64,000 nt of DNA from Sialis fuliginosa (GCA_961205875.1 OY540816.1:15882701-15946700), one strand, 5' to 3'. Shown: positions 43,616 to 56,576, counted from the first letter of the stretch. Notes: generated by a model from the letters alone, not told the origin. Translations and numbers: made by a program.

Positions 43616-44324
43616 CAGTCGACTCTCGATAATTTGAAACTCAAGAGACTAGAGAAAAAGTTCAAAATAATAAGAATTCAAATAACCAAGAGGAAGTTAG
43701 GAAAAAATTCAAATAAACAAGAGTTTGACTAAAAGTACGTACATATGTACAGTCGCCTGCAGAACTCGTCTGGCACCCTAAAGGCTAGAATCGCTTACAA
43801 CATATTCCAAATTTAAAGACAAACATCATCGGTTATCTTTTTCTAACAAGTTTAATATATTTAAATACTAAAATTAGGAATATCAAATATTTATTGCCAC
43901 AAAATTTACGTATACAATTTTTAATAGATTACATAATAATTTAATTGCACAAATATATATGAGTACTATAAACGAAGAGTAGTTCTTTATCTAGCAAATG
44001 AATTTCAAAATATCTGTCTTTGTTTGATACATGGAGAAATGATTTAAATATTATAATAATCAAATGGGAGGAGTCTACTAAGTTTGTGATAAACGAAAAT
44101 TAATACAAACTGCAAGACCATTAATGCAGGTGACTTACAACGTGGTCTTTATTTAAAAAGTAATACATATACTATGTGATTCAAAAGACTTCAAATTATA
44201 GAGAGTTGGGGACCACTGACTTCAAACTATAGAGTGTTGACGAACAAGATGCTGTTACTACAACTTCAAATTACCGAGGGTACGATGATATATGGATTTT
44301 TTTCAAATTATCGAGAGTCGACTG
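43616..44324. mobile_element. pogo/Tigger-like element, TA-flanked, interrupted by R1
   Basis: Ends CAGTCGACTCTCGATAATTT and its near complement, flanked by TA (43614-43615 and 44325-44326). The subterminal regions repeat a 'ttcaaattatcgagagt'-like word at least four times on the right and in decayed form on the left, as expected for transposase binding sites. No transposase frame is present. R1 copy 3 (43746-44139) is inserted in the middle. Confidence 0.85.
43746..44139 (-). repeat. R1 repeat, copy 3
   Basis: It matches R1 from 'agaactcgtctggcacc' to 'tgcaggtgacttaca', nested in the pogo-like element, which fixes the order: pogo first, R1 second. Confidence 0.8.
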
Positions 44325-44850
44325 TAGCAACAAATATATTTTATAGGTTAGTTTAACCACAAATTGTATTTAATTAAATGAAACTACGCATCCCCCTCAA
44401 AAGTATCAACTACGTCTCTGATCTATGATGGTTGATAATCTTCACAATTTCTCCGTTACACAATTCCGCGTCACTGCGTTATGCGAAATTGTAATTCTTC
44501 CCAGTTATTTAATTACCAATGTTGATTACGTAAGACTAGGTGTCATTACATGTTTTTGTTGTCATAGAAAGCGGATATGGATATGATTATGTTTAATTTG
44601 TCCAAAAAACGTTTCACTTAACTATTAGCAAAGGTACACACATATATACATCGCGTGTTTGTTTTCATAATCTATTTACTAATATATTATCTTTTGGTAA
44701 CATCTTTATAAGATAGCAGGGTTATTTGGCTTGTATGTAATTAATTTTCGCTAATAACTGACATTACAATAATTATCTGCATAGCATAATGTATACTTCT
44801 TATCTAACAATATATACATATGTAGGGATATGCAAACCTTTTAACACGAG
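44325..44850. other. AT-rich stretch, no feature
   Basis: No coding frame or repeat pair was recognised. Confidence 0.3.
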
Positions 44851-45114
44851 CAGTGGCGTAACCAGGATTTTTTAAGGGGGGGGAAATTTTTTTATGGAGG
44901 GGTATATGAGGAGATGAGTTCCAAAACTCGTTCGTTCCGTTTTTAAAAAACTCGAGATAGTATTTTGGATTTTGAAAGAATTTATGGCATTATTTTAGTT
45001 TTTTTGTCAGTTTTGAACAAAGGTCTATAAATCATATTAAAAGTTTTGTAACTTACCTCCTCATATGTATTATATATTATAACAATCTGCTCACCCCCCC
45101 TGGTTACACCACTG
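44851..45114. mobile_element. hAT-type MITE, 264 bp
   Basis: The ends CAGTGGCGTAACCAGG and CCTGGTTACACCACTG are hAT-like. The flanking octamers aacacgag (44843-44850) and aatactag (45115-45122) match at 6 of 8 positions, a decayed target duplication. G- and C-rich runs sit next to the ends. Confidence 0.8.
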
Positions 45115-45579
45115 AATACTAGTTACAAGTAGAATGATAAAAATGTACACATATTTCATTTAAAAAAATATAATATTTAATAGTCAAAATCGTATTCCTC
45201 GAACTTTGTGTATATCACTTACTTCTATCTTCTATCTAACTAATAACATTATCAAGTTTCAAAATAAATACATACAACACAACAAAATTATAAAAAGTTT
45301 ACGCTAAATTTAATTATTATACTTTTCTTTTCCATTATGTGAAAGTTTTGAGGCATTGTAACTCGTGTTAAAAATATTTGCAAATAGCACGTTTTACAGC
45401 AGATATAATATTTAACATTAAAGAGTGATAAAGAATATTTACAAAGATTACCAGTAAGAAGTACCTATATTAATATTAGAAACTGTTACAAAATATTTTA
45501 TAAATGCGTTTCTAATTAAAGAGTACATCTTATCTCAATTGTAATGTCTATGTAGTAAAAGTAAGTAGGATTGTAAATA

Positions 45580-46091
45580 AGGTACTAGCACCAGTCTTGG
45601 CAAAGACCCCAGTAATGACAATTTTTAAATTAAATGTACTTAGTTAAAAATATTTGTTGATATTTGATTACTACCATTACTGAATATTAATCTATATACA
45701 TTTAACTGTCTTTGATGACAATCGGCCAATAGGTGTCAAAATGGTGGACATTTAAACTAATTATTAGTATAATTTATTTATTACTTATTATATTATCATA
45801 GCAACTGCTTTACATTGTTTCTTTGACGATTCTTTCTTTTATATATTTTGTGTCGTAGTACTTATCATTTTGTAATTAATAGCAAGTGTCCTTCACTTCC
45901 AGCTCATTACTGGTTTTACTTTATCTACTATAATTTAAAAAGCAAACTATATTTGCGGACTTTGATGATTGAATTGACTAAATAAAAAGTTACTTGTTTT
46001 ATTAGTAATATGAGTTCATGAGAATTACAAAAAAGAAGCCCGTCAATCATATGTAAAAACAGTTAACCTTGCTCTTATAGCGGCCATAACT
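45580..46091 (+). mobile_element. R2 MITE, copy d, right end missing
   Basis: It starts with aggtactagcaccagtc after TA and follows the family to 'tatagcggccataact', where the right terminal repeat should begin but does not. The interior matches copies e and f. Confidence 0.8.
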
Positions 46092-46188
46092 TCTTCTATC
46101 TTTGTATTCATCGAAAAATTAATGTTCAATGAATATTATTCATACATCCATAATTAAATGTATATAGGTACTATTAAAGCCACCCAAC

Positions 46189-47159
46189 CAGGGCCGGATT
46201 AAGCAAGCGCGGGGCCCGTAGCAAATGTTATAAAGAGGTCCTTGGTAGTGGCGTCGCTGGGGGGGGGGGGGGTGAAACTCGGGGAGTCAATCGATATCTT
46301 CACCCACTCCCTCCGAAAAAAGTCAATAGGTTTTTTTGCACATTAAGCGGGCGTCACCCCTTGTGAATTTTTAATGACATAAAAATATCAGTGGCATCTA
46401 TTTTTTAAATAAATTAGATGGTCATCACCTATATATAGACTTTAAATAATAATAAAAGTCAATTCACTCAATTTATTTGACATTTTTCCCATTGGAAGCT
46501 TTAAATAACCAAAAAAGAGGTAAATATTATACCATAGACATAGAGCATGAACCGCGCATCTAACTCGAAAACAGAGCCGTGTCAAAAGAAAGAGATAGAT
46601 ATATCCCAAACGCCACTGTATCTCTCTCACTGTTTTGAAGAAATATTACACCATTTTTTTCGGGATACAAATATAAATTGATAAGTTAATAAAAATTTAA
46701 GGGATATTTTTTTGAATTCTTAACCCTTGGCAAAGAACGGAAAGGGATGATAAAATTTGTTGAAATTTTTATTCAAAAATTAGAAAGCGCAAACTTTTGA
46801 ATGAACTTTGGGACACGCAAATCAAATGAATTTTCGCGGAAATATAACTGTTTGAAAATTTGAATTTTTTGTTTTGCTTATTTTTTAATTATCCTTTAAT
46901 TTTTTTGAGGCGTGTATAATAAAACACCACTTTTACAAACAAAATTTTCTAGATTTGATTTGAGAAAATTTAGATAAATCGATTTTTCGATTAAATCGAA
47001 TCGAGATCGGAAACCCTAAATTTAAATTATTAATTACTGTAGATTTGAACGGTAAGTGGTAAGTCCAATAAGAAATATTTTTCCGCACAGTCGCGGGGCC
47101 CCCAGGGACGCGGGGCCCGTAGCATTTGCTACTCCCGCTACGTTGTTAATCCGGCCCTG
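46189..47159. mobile_element. hAT-type element, 971 bp, exact 8-bp TSD
   Basis: The ends CAGGGCCGGATTAAGC and its complement (ttaatccggccctg) are flanked by exact duplications cacccaac at 46181-46188 and 47160-47167. Next to both ends lie longer inverted words (ggggcccgtagcaaatg / gcatttgct). A run of 14 G is at 46259-46272. No transposase frame is present. A partial R8 MITE sits inside at 46543-46635. A second, one-ended copy is at 49313-49640. Confidence 0.9.
46543..46635. mobile_element. partial R8 MITE inside the hAT element
   Basis: 'catagacatagagcatgaac' and 'ctcgaaaacagagccgtg' match the right arm of R8 (21718-21923) in inverse orientation. The other end is not seen. The short minus-strand frame here is a by-product. 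Confidence 0.7.
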
Positions 47160-47167
47160 CACCCAAC

Positions 47168-47392
47168 TACCTCAGCATTTACGTTCACTTGGTCGGTAAA
47201 TTCGTGACTTCCTACGACACATTGACGAATCCTATATTTGTAAGCAATACAGCTACGCGAAGGGACAAAGAGCACTATTTTGACGTCCCAACACATTTGC
47301 ATTCAAGCGACGGCCGAACCCGGGCGGGCGGTTCCAAAACGTTGGCGTCACGTAATTCGGACAGTTATGTAATGATAATAATCTATGAATAA
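47168..47392. other. CpG-rich patch after the hAT element
   Basis: 'caagcgacggccgaacccgg', 'gcgggcggttccaaaacgtt' and 'ggcgtcacgtaattcgg' are CpG-dense. A 67-codon plus-strand frame (47189-47392) spans it but shows no recognisable domain. It may be the remains of a promoter, a 5' exon, or an old element. Confidence 0.3.
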
Positions 47393-47631
47393 AATATTCG
47401 GAGTAAGACCGTGAGAATATCGCACATGGACAGTGATATGAATTTTAATATTTTTTTTGTTCTGCGGTTATTGTCATGTAGTTCGAATATAATACAAAAG
47501 AATGTTTGTGAAACTGTTGAAAATCTTGATGTTTTTATAAAATAAACTATTAAAAAGTTAAATATAATACATATATTCCTACAAACGAGTATTATAAATT
47601 ACAAGAAATGTTAAGGGTGTATAAACAAAAT

Positions 47632-47954
47632 TAGAGTCTGTAGGATAGCGCTGAGATATTAACTATTTAACTTATTTGTTAATTTATCAATTTTAATTTG
47701 ATAATAATAAGGGAAAGGTGGTCTCGACGGTTTTAGGGCATTTGATAGTCTTAAAGTTAATTATGTAAGCTATATTTTAAAAAAAGTTTGTGTCTGTAGG
47801 ATCGCGCCAAGCTGAGATATTAACTATTCAACTTATTTGTTGATTTATCAATTTTAATTGACATTTTCGGTGATTTTTGAAAAAAATTTTGAGGGGAGAG
47901 AGGGCAGAAAAATAAATCTCGCCCTGGGCGCCAGACTTGCTAAGGCCGGCTCTG
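47632..47954. mobile_element. right part of a hAT-like element with internal direct repeat
   Basis: It ends in 'gctaaggccggctctg', whose complement CAGAGCCGGCCTTAGC is a typical hAT end. Inside, a 70-bp unit (gtctgtaggatagcgctgag..., 47636) is repeated at 47790 with a few changes. The left end was not found. Confidence 0.5.
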
Positions 47955-48494
47955 GGTAGATATATGTGGTACTTGAACTATGAGTCATTTTTTCATTAAA
48001 AAAGAGAAGAAGAGCTTGAAGAAAATCTATTATTTTAAAAAATAAAAAATTGAAATAATATAATATGTATTATAACTTTTTTTTTCTTTGTCATAATCTA
48101 TCAATTATATAACTAACAAGAATCAGATACAACCCAATAATTTATTCGACCTTTAGAAGATTCTAACATTTTGGAGCAGATAAAAGCTACATTAATATAT
48201 TAAGAAACCGAAGATAATGTTATTGAGAAATACATTTTTTTTTCAATTTCGCGACTCGAGATGTATAATGTATAACACAGTTACACATAACTTTCTTATT
48301 ATTTTAACAAAATAAAATTAAAATTTCACAATAACTCCCACATATATGTCTGTCAAAAAATGACTAACAATTATAACATTATTCGTACCAATCTAGAAGA
48401 ACAGATATAACGTTTGCTTATTTTTATTTTTTAATTCGAACTTATACTCTTTTATCGTGTTTTTAATTGACATTCTTGATTCTACTAGGAATAA
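47955..48494. other. AT-rich stretch, no feature
   Basis: Nothing recognised. Confidence 0.3.
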
Positions 48495-48990
48495 CAGGAG
48501 TCAAAACTGGTCAGTAAAATCAGTAAAAGTCAGTTTTTTGGAAAAATGATCAGTTTTGTCAGTTTTTTGGGTTTGGCACTCAAAGTTTTCACATCAGAGC
48601 CCTATTTATCGTGAAAAAACTCACTATTTGTTTTCAAAACGACACAATTATCGTGAAAAATATATTCAAATTATAAATAATGTTCTATTCTGTTTACTTA
48701 TTTGTATTTATTACCAACTTTTAGAAGATATTTTATGACATAGTTATAACGTATGTATAGCACTGGATATGCCAAATTCGGTGAGAAAAATTAACAAAAA
48801 TTAACTGTAATGTTCGTTACTTTTGTTATGAACATAATAAAAAAGTGCTGAGGGTTGGCTATGGGGATGGTGGAGGCTAATAATTAAAAAAGTATTTTTT
48901 TAATACATAACACCTATATATGTCAGTATTTTTAGATTTCTGTGTCAGTAAAATCAGTATTTTTGAAAACTGAACTTGTTTCGACCTCTG
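48495..48990. mobile_element. possible hAT-like element, 496 bp
   Basis: 'caggagtcaaaactggtcag' on the left and 'ctgaacttgtttcgacctct' on the right form an imperfect terminal repeat (CAGxxGTCxAAAC). 'cagtaaaatcagta' words lie at both sides. The flanking octamers do not match, so this is tentative. The 60-codon frame inside is not believed. Confidence 0.4.
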
Positions 48991-49019
48991 GAATTATAAT
49001 CTAAATTGGAAAACAGTGT

Positions 49020-49310
49020 AAGATCCACTCCCAGTTTTGATGACACGTTCGTTCGAACAAACGGACCGTTAACAGACATAACGTCAATAAATCACAGACA
49101 GAGTCCCACATCCAATTGCGGCGTGGACACGTCCGCGTCGTCGCGCGGATGGCCGGTTATGCAACAATAGTCCTATCGCTTATTGGTATTCAACGGTAGG
49201 CGTCGAAAAGGAAGATGACGCGCGCAAATGCATACACCGGGCGTGTGTACATATGTGACTGCCATGTGCATCGTTTCTTACACGTGACGCATAGGTGAAC
49301 GGACCTGATA
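49020..49310. promoter_or_regulatory. CpG-dense island, candidate promoter
   Basis: This is the most CpG-rich stretch of the window (ggcgtggacacgtccgcgtc, gtcgcgcggatggccggtta, gatgacgcgcgcaaatgcat). It gives no long frame on either strand and shows no terminal repeats. It may be the promoter or first exon of a gene extending beyond the window, or a rare unmethylated region. Confidence 0.35.
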
Positions 49311-49312
49311 GG

Positions 49313-49640
49313 ACCAGTACCGGATTAAGCCAGCGTGGGGTCTGTAACAAATGTTATAAAGAGGCACTTGGCAGTGGCGTCACTAGGAAAGGGAGGGGTG
49401 GAAATCGATAGTGTCATCCCCTCAAAAATTAGAAAGTGCAAGCTTTTGAATGAGCTTTGATTCATGCCAATCTAATAATTTTTCGCGGAGATATAACTGT
49501 TTGAAAATTCGATTTTTTTTTTGCTTTTCTTTAATTATTCCTTAATTTTTTTGAGGAATGTTTAATAAAACACCACTTTTACAAACAAATTTTTCTCAAT
49601 TTAATGTGGGCAAATTTAGAAAAATCAATTAAAAATTTAA
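49313..49640. mobile_element. second copy of the 46189-type hAT element, partial
   Basis: The left end 'ccggattaagccagcg' and the body ('tttttcgcggagatataact', 'ataaaacaccacttttacaa') match the 46189-47159 element. The central part and the right end are missing. Confidence 0.75.
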
Positions 49641-50352
49641 AGAAAGCTTTAAAAAGTGAGTAGTAAAACTGTACCTAAAAATTCCTTTTTGAGGTACTTT
49701 TTAGCCTAGACTAGACAGCCTGGACCAATAAATTATCGAACGTAAATGTTTGCGGTTATTCAATTGATTGAACTTTGAAATATTTTATAATCGAAAAAGA
49801 CAGTTTTGCTCATTGAATAAAGATATTATTATATAAACAAGATTGTTCCATGTGAAGGTTTTTATTTAATATATCGTGTAGTTATAGAAGCAATCATCTA
49901 ATTTTTTGTCGATTTTGATTGTTTGAACCGGAAGCATTATGTATCTTGATAAATTTTAAAAAGTTGTTGACATGGTATAAAATTAGACGGTAGAAGTTTA
50001 ATAAATATTCTCCTGGCTACAAATTCCAACAGATAAAATATATACAAATACATACAAATGTACATTTACCGGATGGGTATATGTATATACAGGTTGTACA
50101 TTATTAATCTGAACCCCGAAATAATCGAATTTCGAAAAAAATGTTAAATACAAAAGTTATGCGTTTCGAAGTTAGTTATTTAGATTATAATTCCAGGGCC
50201 CTATTTGACCTGTACTTTTTACCGCAGAGTCGTGTTCAGCAAAATTTGGAAAGAAGTGTCTTTAGGACTCTGATGATGATATCATTGCTATTGAAACACG
50301 TGTAAGTCTAAACTCTTACAATTTTTATGGTTAGGGGATTTGTATTTGATAG
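49641..50352. other. AT-rich stretch, no gene seen
   Basis: A word 'tatacaggttgtacattatt' at 50091 looks like a mariner-type end, but no partner end was found. Confidence 0.3.
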
Positions 50353-50729
50353 GTACTATGTACTTCAGAAGTCCTCTACCACCCTAAAGGTTAGAATCGC
50401 TTACAACAGAATCGAAAATATTAAGACAAACATCATCGGTTATCTTTTTCTAGAATGAAGCTTATATAGTTTTTAAATAAAAACACAAATATACGTTCAT
50501 TTCATTAATTATTTCTATATCAAGTATAACAAATTTATTTAAATACTAAAATTCGGAATACCAAATATTTATTGTCGCAAAATTTACTTATACAATTTTC
50601 AATAGATTACATAATAATTTAATTGCAAATTGATTTAAATATTATAATAATCAAACAGGAGGAGCCTACTAAGTGAATTTGAACAAAAACTGGTCGACGG
50701 GGTCGACCACTTCTGCATGCGACTCTACA
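50353..50729 (-). repeat. R1 repeat, copy 4
   Basis: It matches R1 from 'cttcagaagtcctctaccac' to 'cacttctgcatgcgactcta'. The middle is shorter than in copies 2 and 3. Confidence 0.8.
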
Positions 50730-51140
50730 TCATTCAATAAAAACAAAAGAATCATATATTGCAACACAACTTTAACATAACACAGAAATGACATACTAAA
50801 GCATATAAATCAAACGATCCATCCTTTCAAAACTACAAGATGCGCCAAGTGTGCTATGAAATGCTAAGAATGTTCATTGAACTTTACTGAAATGTCGAAT
50901 ACATGACCATTCGAATCCGCTCCAGCGTAACATCACAAAATCAGTAATTAATCATGATCTCCTACACCGTTAATTAACGTATTTATTGCTATTAAAACCA
51001 GTGGCGGCAAGTTTTTGATAAAATTAATATAATCAGATCCATAATCAAGTTTTGCACATCGGACAACAATCACGTTTGTAAATTTTCATATTGGCCTTTA
51101 ATCGCACGATTTTTATTATGCAACTAATAACTGATTCAAG
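50730..51140. other. AT-rich stretch, no feature
   Basis: Nothing recognised. Confidence 0.3.
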
Positions 51141-51642
51141 AAATACTGGCACCAGTCTTGGATATGACTACAGTAATGGTTATTTTTTAATTAAATGTAC
51201 TGAATTAGAAATATTTGTTGATATTTGATTACTACCATTAATGAATATTAATCTATATACATTTAACTGTCTTACAGCGTGATTTGATGACAATCGGCCA
51301 ATAGGTGTCAAAATGGTGGACATTTTAAACTAATTATTAATATTTATTTATTTTATTAACTGTTTCAAATTTGATGATTCTTTCTTTTATATATATTTTG
51401 TGTCGTAGTACTTATCATTTTCTAATCATTAGCAAGTGTCCATCACTGCGTGCTCATTATTGGTTTTACTTTATCCATTACTGGAGAAAAAATATAAACA
51501 AAATAAAAGGCTATAATTTAAAAAATAAACTTTATTTGCAGACTTTGGTAATTAAATTGATTAAATAAAGAGTTACTTGTTTTATTAATAACATGAGTTC
51601 ATGAGAATTACAAAAAAGAAGCCTTAACTGGTGCCAGTATCT
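51141..51642 (+). mobile_element. R2 MITE, copy e, full length
   Basis: Both ends are present (aaatactggcaccagtc and taactggtgccagtatct), 502 bp, right flank TA. The 65-codon frame inside is a by-product. Confidence 0.85.
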
Positions 51643-52615
51643 TACTAAAAGAGACATTTTTTTAAACTCTTCTAGTATGAACAAAATCAACTTTTTTTTA
51701 ATGCAATATTTAGTACGAAACCGAATTTTATTTTCTGCTTTTTAGTCGGTTAAGGGCAAATTATTTTTAAAAAAAGTTTTTTTATATTTTTTATTTATTA
51801 TGTACTATTGATATTCGATATAAATAATCATATGTACCTACATACATAATTACATGAAAAGTTATAAATAAAACAACAAGATGAGTACCTGGAGAATTCA
51901 TATGAATACATACACATAAATTATGAACCCCATGCAGTTTTTTTTACGACGAACCACTACATGCAATAATATATATGTAATTTTTCGTTCCAATGATTTT
52001 CCTTATAACGAACAATATATACAAATTGTTATTTGTTTTGAATTACAAATTAATTTTATGATTATGTTCCTTACTATATGACACATAATTAAAGTAAATG
52101 TATGGGCCAATGAGTTAACTATTTTGTATTTTATTGCAGTTTCTAATTAGAAATTGCACACGGAAACTTTTTGAACAAAACTAGTACATTTATTTTACTT
52201 TCGGAAGTCGTTAAATCTAGTTAAAAATAATCCGAAAGATGAAGCTAATCAGAGTTATTACCTTTGAAGCTTAATTTTTATTTATTGCATTATACAGGGT
52301 GGCCAATTTAAGATGACCACCATAGTTATCTTTATAGTTACTGGTGATAGAAGGATGGTTAAATTTTTTCTGACTATTTTAAATATTGTTTTTCTTTCAT
52401 TTCTAGTTAGAGTTAAAATGACAAATTACGATATTAAAATAGTCGAATAAAAAATCTACTGAATCTTTATGTATGATATATCCACTGATATCTCCAGTAA
52501 CGAAAAAAGCAATAGTGATTAGTGACCATCTCAAAAGGAAAAAAAAAATTTATTTTTTGATACTGTAAATTTGTAAAAATCGAAAACGTTTCACACATAA
52601 TAATAATAATCACAT
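51643..52615. other. AT-rich stretch, no gene seen
   Basis: 'tatacagggtggccaattta' at 52295 resembles a mariner-type end, but no partner was found. No coding signal was seen. Confidence 0.3.
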
Positions 52616-52680
52616 ATAATAGATTTGCAAGGTCGAAGCGCTGACGAACACCGTTTCTGTAAGGTGCCAAGGCTTAAATC
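52616..52680. repeat. solo arm of palindrome R5
   Basis: 'aatagatttgcaaggtcgaa' to 'gtaaggtgccaaggctt' is the inverse of 13828-13890. Only one arm is present. Confidence 0.7.
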
Positions 52681-53229
52681 CCGATAAGTTCTGTTTTTTT
52701 TTTTTATCAGAGACTTCAAGTTGAGTTAATATGAACAAAAAAATAAACATAATTATTCTTGCGCATCATGTATCGTATTCATAAATTCATTAATTTTAAT
52801 TTTTTAATTAATTTCACCAATGCATACTTGGCATTTCATGTATGACTGCAAGTAAACACTAAACTATAATTATATTGTATCTAAAAATGTAATTTCAATT
52901 GAAAAAGCCAAGGAAATGAACCCTGAACATATGAATAGGTATGTATAAAAAATAATTCTATTTCTATTCAAAAATACCAAGTGAGAAACAAGTTGACATT
53001 TGAAAACAAGACATCTATAGTATGAATAGTAAACTAACGGTCTGGCCAAGTTAATAAGGTGAACGTGTCCAACAATAACTGTTTATATGTTCATGTGTAT
53101 GTGCATTTGTTTGTTTATTAATTATAACAGTATTTGTCAAAATGTTTTGTTTGAATTCAATGTTTAAAAAAATATTATACGACTTAATTAAATATGTTAT
53201 AAACCCTAAACTTAAACCAAATGTGTTAC
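52681..53229. other. AT-rich stretch, no feature
   Basis: Nothing recognised beyond low-complexity AT sequence. Confidence 0.3.
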
Positions 53230-53689
53230 AGGTACTGGAACTATAATTTCTGAACATTAATCTATATACATTTAACTATCTTACAGCGTGGTTTGATGAC
53301 AATCGGCCAATAGGTGTCAAAATGGTGGACATTTAAACTAATTATTAGTATGATTTATTTATTAATTATTATATTATCATAGCAACTGCTTTACATTATT
53401 TCAAATATGACAATTCTTTTGTGTCGTAGTACTTCATTTTGTAATCATCAGCAAGTGTCCATCACTGGTTTTACTTTATCCTTTACTGGAGAAAAAACAT
53501 AAACAAAATAAAAGGCTATAATTTAAAAAGCAAACTATATTTACGGACTTTGGTAATTAAATTGATTAAATAAAGAATTACTTGTTTTATTAGTAACATG
53601 AGTTCATGAGAGTTATAGAAAAAGAAGCCCGTCAGTCACAAAAACAGTAAACCTTGTTCTTATAGCAGCCATAACTGGTGCCAGTACCT
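53230..53689 (+). mobile_element. R2 MITE, copy f, left side shortened
   Basis: The left end reads aggtactgg and then jumps to 'gaacattaatctatatacat', missing about 90 bp that other copies have. The right end (taactggtgccagtacct) is intact and followed by TA. Confidence 0.8.
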
Positions 53690-54401
53690 TATTAATTAAT
53701 TAATCAACAATCGAGAAATACAATTTAGGGTAGATGGAGTGAAGTAAAAGTAATAATGGTTTATAATTTTTTCTATACATATAATCAAATCAATTTAAGA
53801 CAATTTTTCACTTCTTTTCTTTCTTTTTTTTGCTCTACACAACACACCTTTTTTTTCGACCACTGGTTAGTGCCTCCCCCCTACTTTTTAATATCATAGC
53901 GGTTCGCTATTGATCCGCCATTTTAATATCGCTTCTTAGAAAAATTCATATTTTAATTAGGCAATACATATAAATCGCATGTGCTATTCCTTTAGTGCAA
54001 GTCTTTTGTTTTATTGATAGTTCTTTTATAGACAAAAAACCTGTAGGACCTACTCTGTATTTCCTGGAAATAACTGATAAAACATACAATAAACATATAC
54101 TGTATAAATGCTTTTTGGAAATGAATTTTTATTACATCCTTTAAAAACAAAACGGAAAAAAAATTAAGATCTTTATCGCATCATTTCAATAGAAATTTTA
54201 GGATTGGTAAAATATGTATGTGATTGTTTAGAACGTTTAAGTATTTGAATATCAATATGCTTATTGGAAACTATAAAAATTTATGAAAACCTTGAACGTT
54301 GCAGGATTTGTGAAATTCATAATAACATTATTACATGTATTAGGTACTTTTTGTGTTTCAAAATTTGGAAATACTTAAATGGTTTATTTATTTTTATAGT
54401 C
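53690..54401. other. AT-rich stretch, no feature
   Basis: No repeat pair or coding signal was recognised. Confidence 0.3.
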
Positions 54402-54505
54402 TTGAGGCTTCCGCGGTGATTTTGGTATGGATCTTGGCTTCTGGATGTAAGCCGCGTCGATTTGGTCGTATTATCGACTAACGTTTCGTTACACATTGCA
54501 CACAT
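54402..54505. repeat. dispersed repeat R10, copy 2, rearranged
   Basis: It shares two blocks with 10890-11045, but one block is inverted and on the other side. The short minus-strand open frame here follows from this block. Confidence 0.55.
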
Positions 54506-56576
54506 TGACTATTTCATAGTGAAATCATTCTACATCTTTAATAAAAACAAAAGAAACAACTTAATTCATGTAACTCTCACTTTCATTAAAATATATATTT
54601 TAAAATTAAAGACTATAATTTGAAATAAAACACAAAAGGTGTGTTAATTTTCTGCGTGAGTAAAACCCAAAAACACCCAATTAAAGCAAATGAGTTATAG
54701 AAAAATGTGCTCCCAAGTCGAAAATACATGATTTTACCAAACATAATTGAAAAATTTGAATAAGTATCAAATTATAACAATAGAATAATAATTTATTTGA
54801 AAATGATTTATACCATAAAATAACGCACTATCCGAATAAACTCAACAAATAGAGCGTTGTAGAAAATAGAAAAAGAAACAATAATTTACATTAATTCCCA
54901 CAATACCTTCATGGCATCTACACTTGAAATCAGAAAGGTCAAGAAGTAGGGAATTAGTACATTATAATTATAAACATCACGAATAGAGTATACGTTTATA
55001 CATTAATAATGAATTTTATGTTATAATTGTTTTAACAAAAAAATATGCTAATGTCACGATTCTTTCTCACCATTTAGACGAAATAGAAGAGACCTAAGCT
55101 TTCTTCAATGTATTGATGATAATATATTAAATTATTTTTCAAACTTTATATTTTGGGTATACCTTCGCACGAGACTGAGACGAGGCTAGGTAAAATGTTT
55201 TCAAGACGAAAGCAGTTTAATTACTTCCATGTTCTGAAAGAAATTGAAGTATTGTAATACCGTCGAAAAATCGTGTCCGAGATAAGAGCATATTCTGATT
55301 GTACTACCTTCAAAGCTTAAAGAAAAGTTAATTTCCGCATGGCGACTGTGTCTGTGTGTTTGTGTGTCTGGATGTAGAAAGTTCTTTCGTTCACGATAAC
55401 TACAGTAAAAATTCACCGATCTGAATTATTTTTAGGAAAAATGTTTGTCTCAGTGAGTACTCCAGACCTATTGATTTTGGTGCTAATCGGATTAGGGATT
55501 TTGGAAATACTCGAAATTTTGTAACTTTTATCGTCTAAAAAGTGAACGTTGCGAGTATTATCCCACTAATTTTGATAAGAATTGGGAAATTTGCAGGTCA
55601 ATTGAACCTTATGACTTTTATTTTTTGTACCTTAGAATTTAAAAAATGGCAGTTTGGTAAATCAATTTTGTTATAACTTATTTAATTTCTATAAATGCAA
55701 TAAGTTGGCTACTATCAGTTACACGCCTGTATGGAAAAAGGAGGATTGAAGACTAAATATTTTATTTAAGGAAGCATTTTCTACCATTATTTAAAATACA
55801 TGCATTATGTACTTTTAGAAAAAATCGTAATTTAATTATTATTATTTTAAATTTATATGACTGCTGCTATTTTTTAATCCAAATGTAAAGACTTTAGTTT
55901 CTAAATTGCCTTATTCAGACCAACTACCATAACTCTGCATTTTATTTTAATCTTATTAAATATCCTTTGAAGTTACACATTTTGTCAGAATAAATAAATC
56001 ATAGCTTAATTTTAAGCCAGCCCTGGTTACAATATTCAAACGCCTCATTCATTTAAATAAACTCTCCATAAATACAAAGATAACAGCAAGTATTTCAGTA
56101 CAACAAGACCAAAGCCAACTTCGTTTTTATACACTGTAAATTATTATTTAAAGTAGCATTCCACACAACAGAGAAAGTCTAATTACGTTTTAACATTAAA
56201 CATAGCTCTGTCCTTTTTCTGCAGAGTACGTATGTAAAACCGATATAAATAAAAGGATAAAACAGACCATTTTCAACTGTAATGTTGAATCTATAATTGG
56301 CGTTCGGTGAAAATAAAAGTAGCTAACCTTGGATCGGTAAAGATACTGTCTTTAAGATGGCTGAAATTCTTGATCAATGTGTAGATGTAGATGTACCTTA
56401 TAAACTATGTATATTTACAGTTATTATTAAAAGAGGCGTTAATTATTATGTTATTTATATTGCATCTTTGATATTTTAAAATGTCGTTTGCCAAAAAGCT
56501 TTCCGTCATTGATCTTTTTGGACATATTTCCAGTTGCGTAAATATTTATGAGTATAATAAAAATTATGTAAATTAA
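54506..56576. other. AT-rich stretch, no gene seen
   Basis: A short R9-like word (gcacgagactgagacgaggc) is at 55160. Open frames at 55201-55416 and 56451-56879 show no domain, and the latter runs into the foldback element. Confidence 0.35.

Noticed and set aside
47189-47392. 67-codon open frame in a CpG-rich patch
   Set aside because: No recognisable domain; it starts within a few bases of a hAT target duplication and could be chance in less AT-rich sequence.
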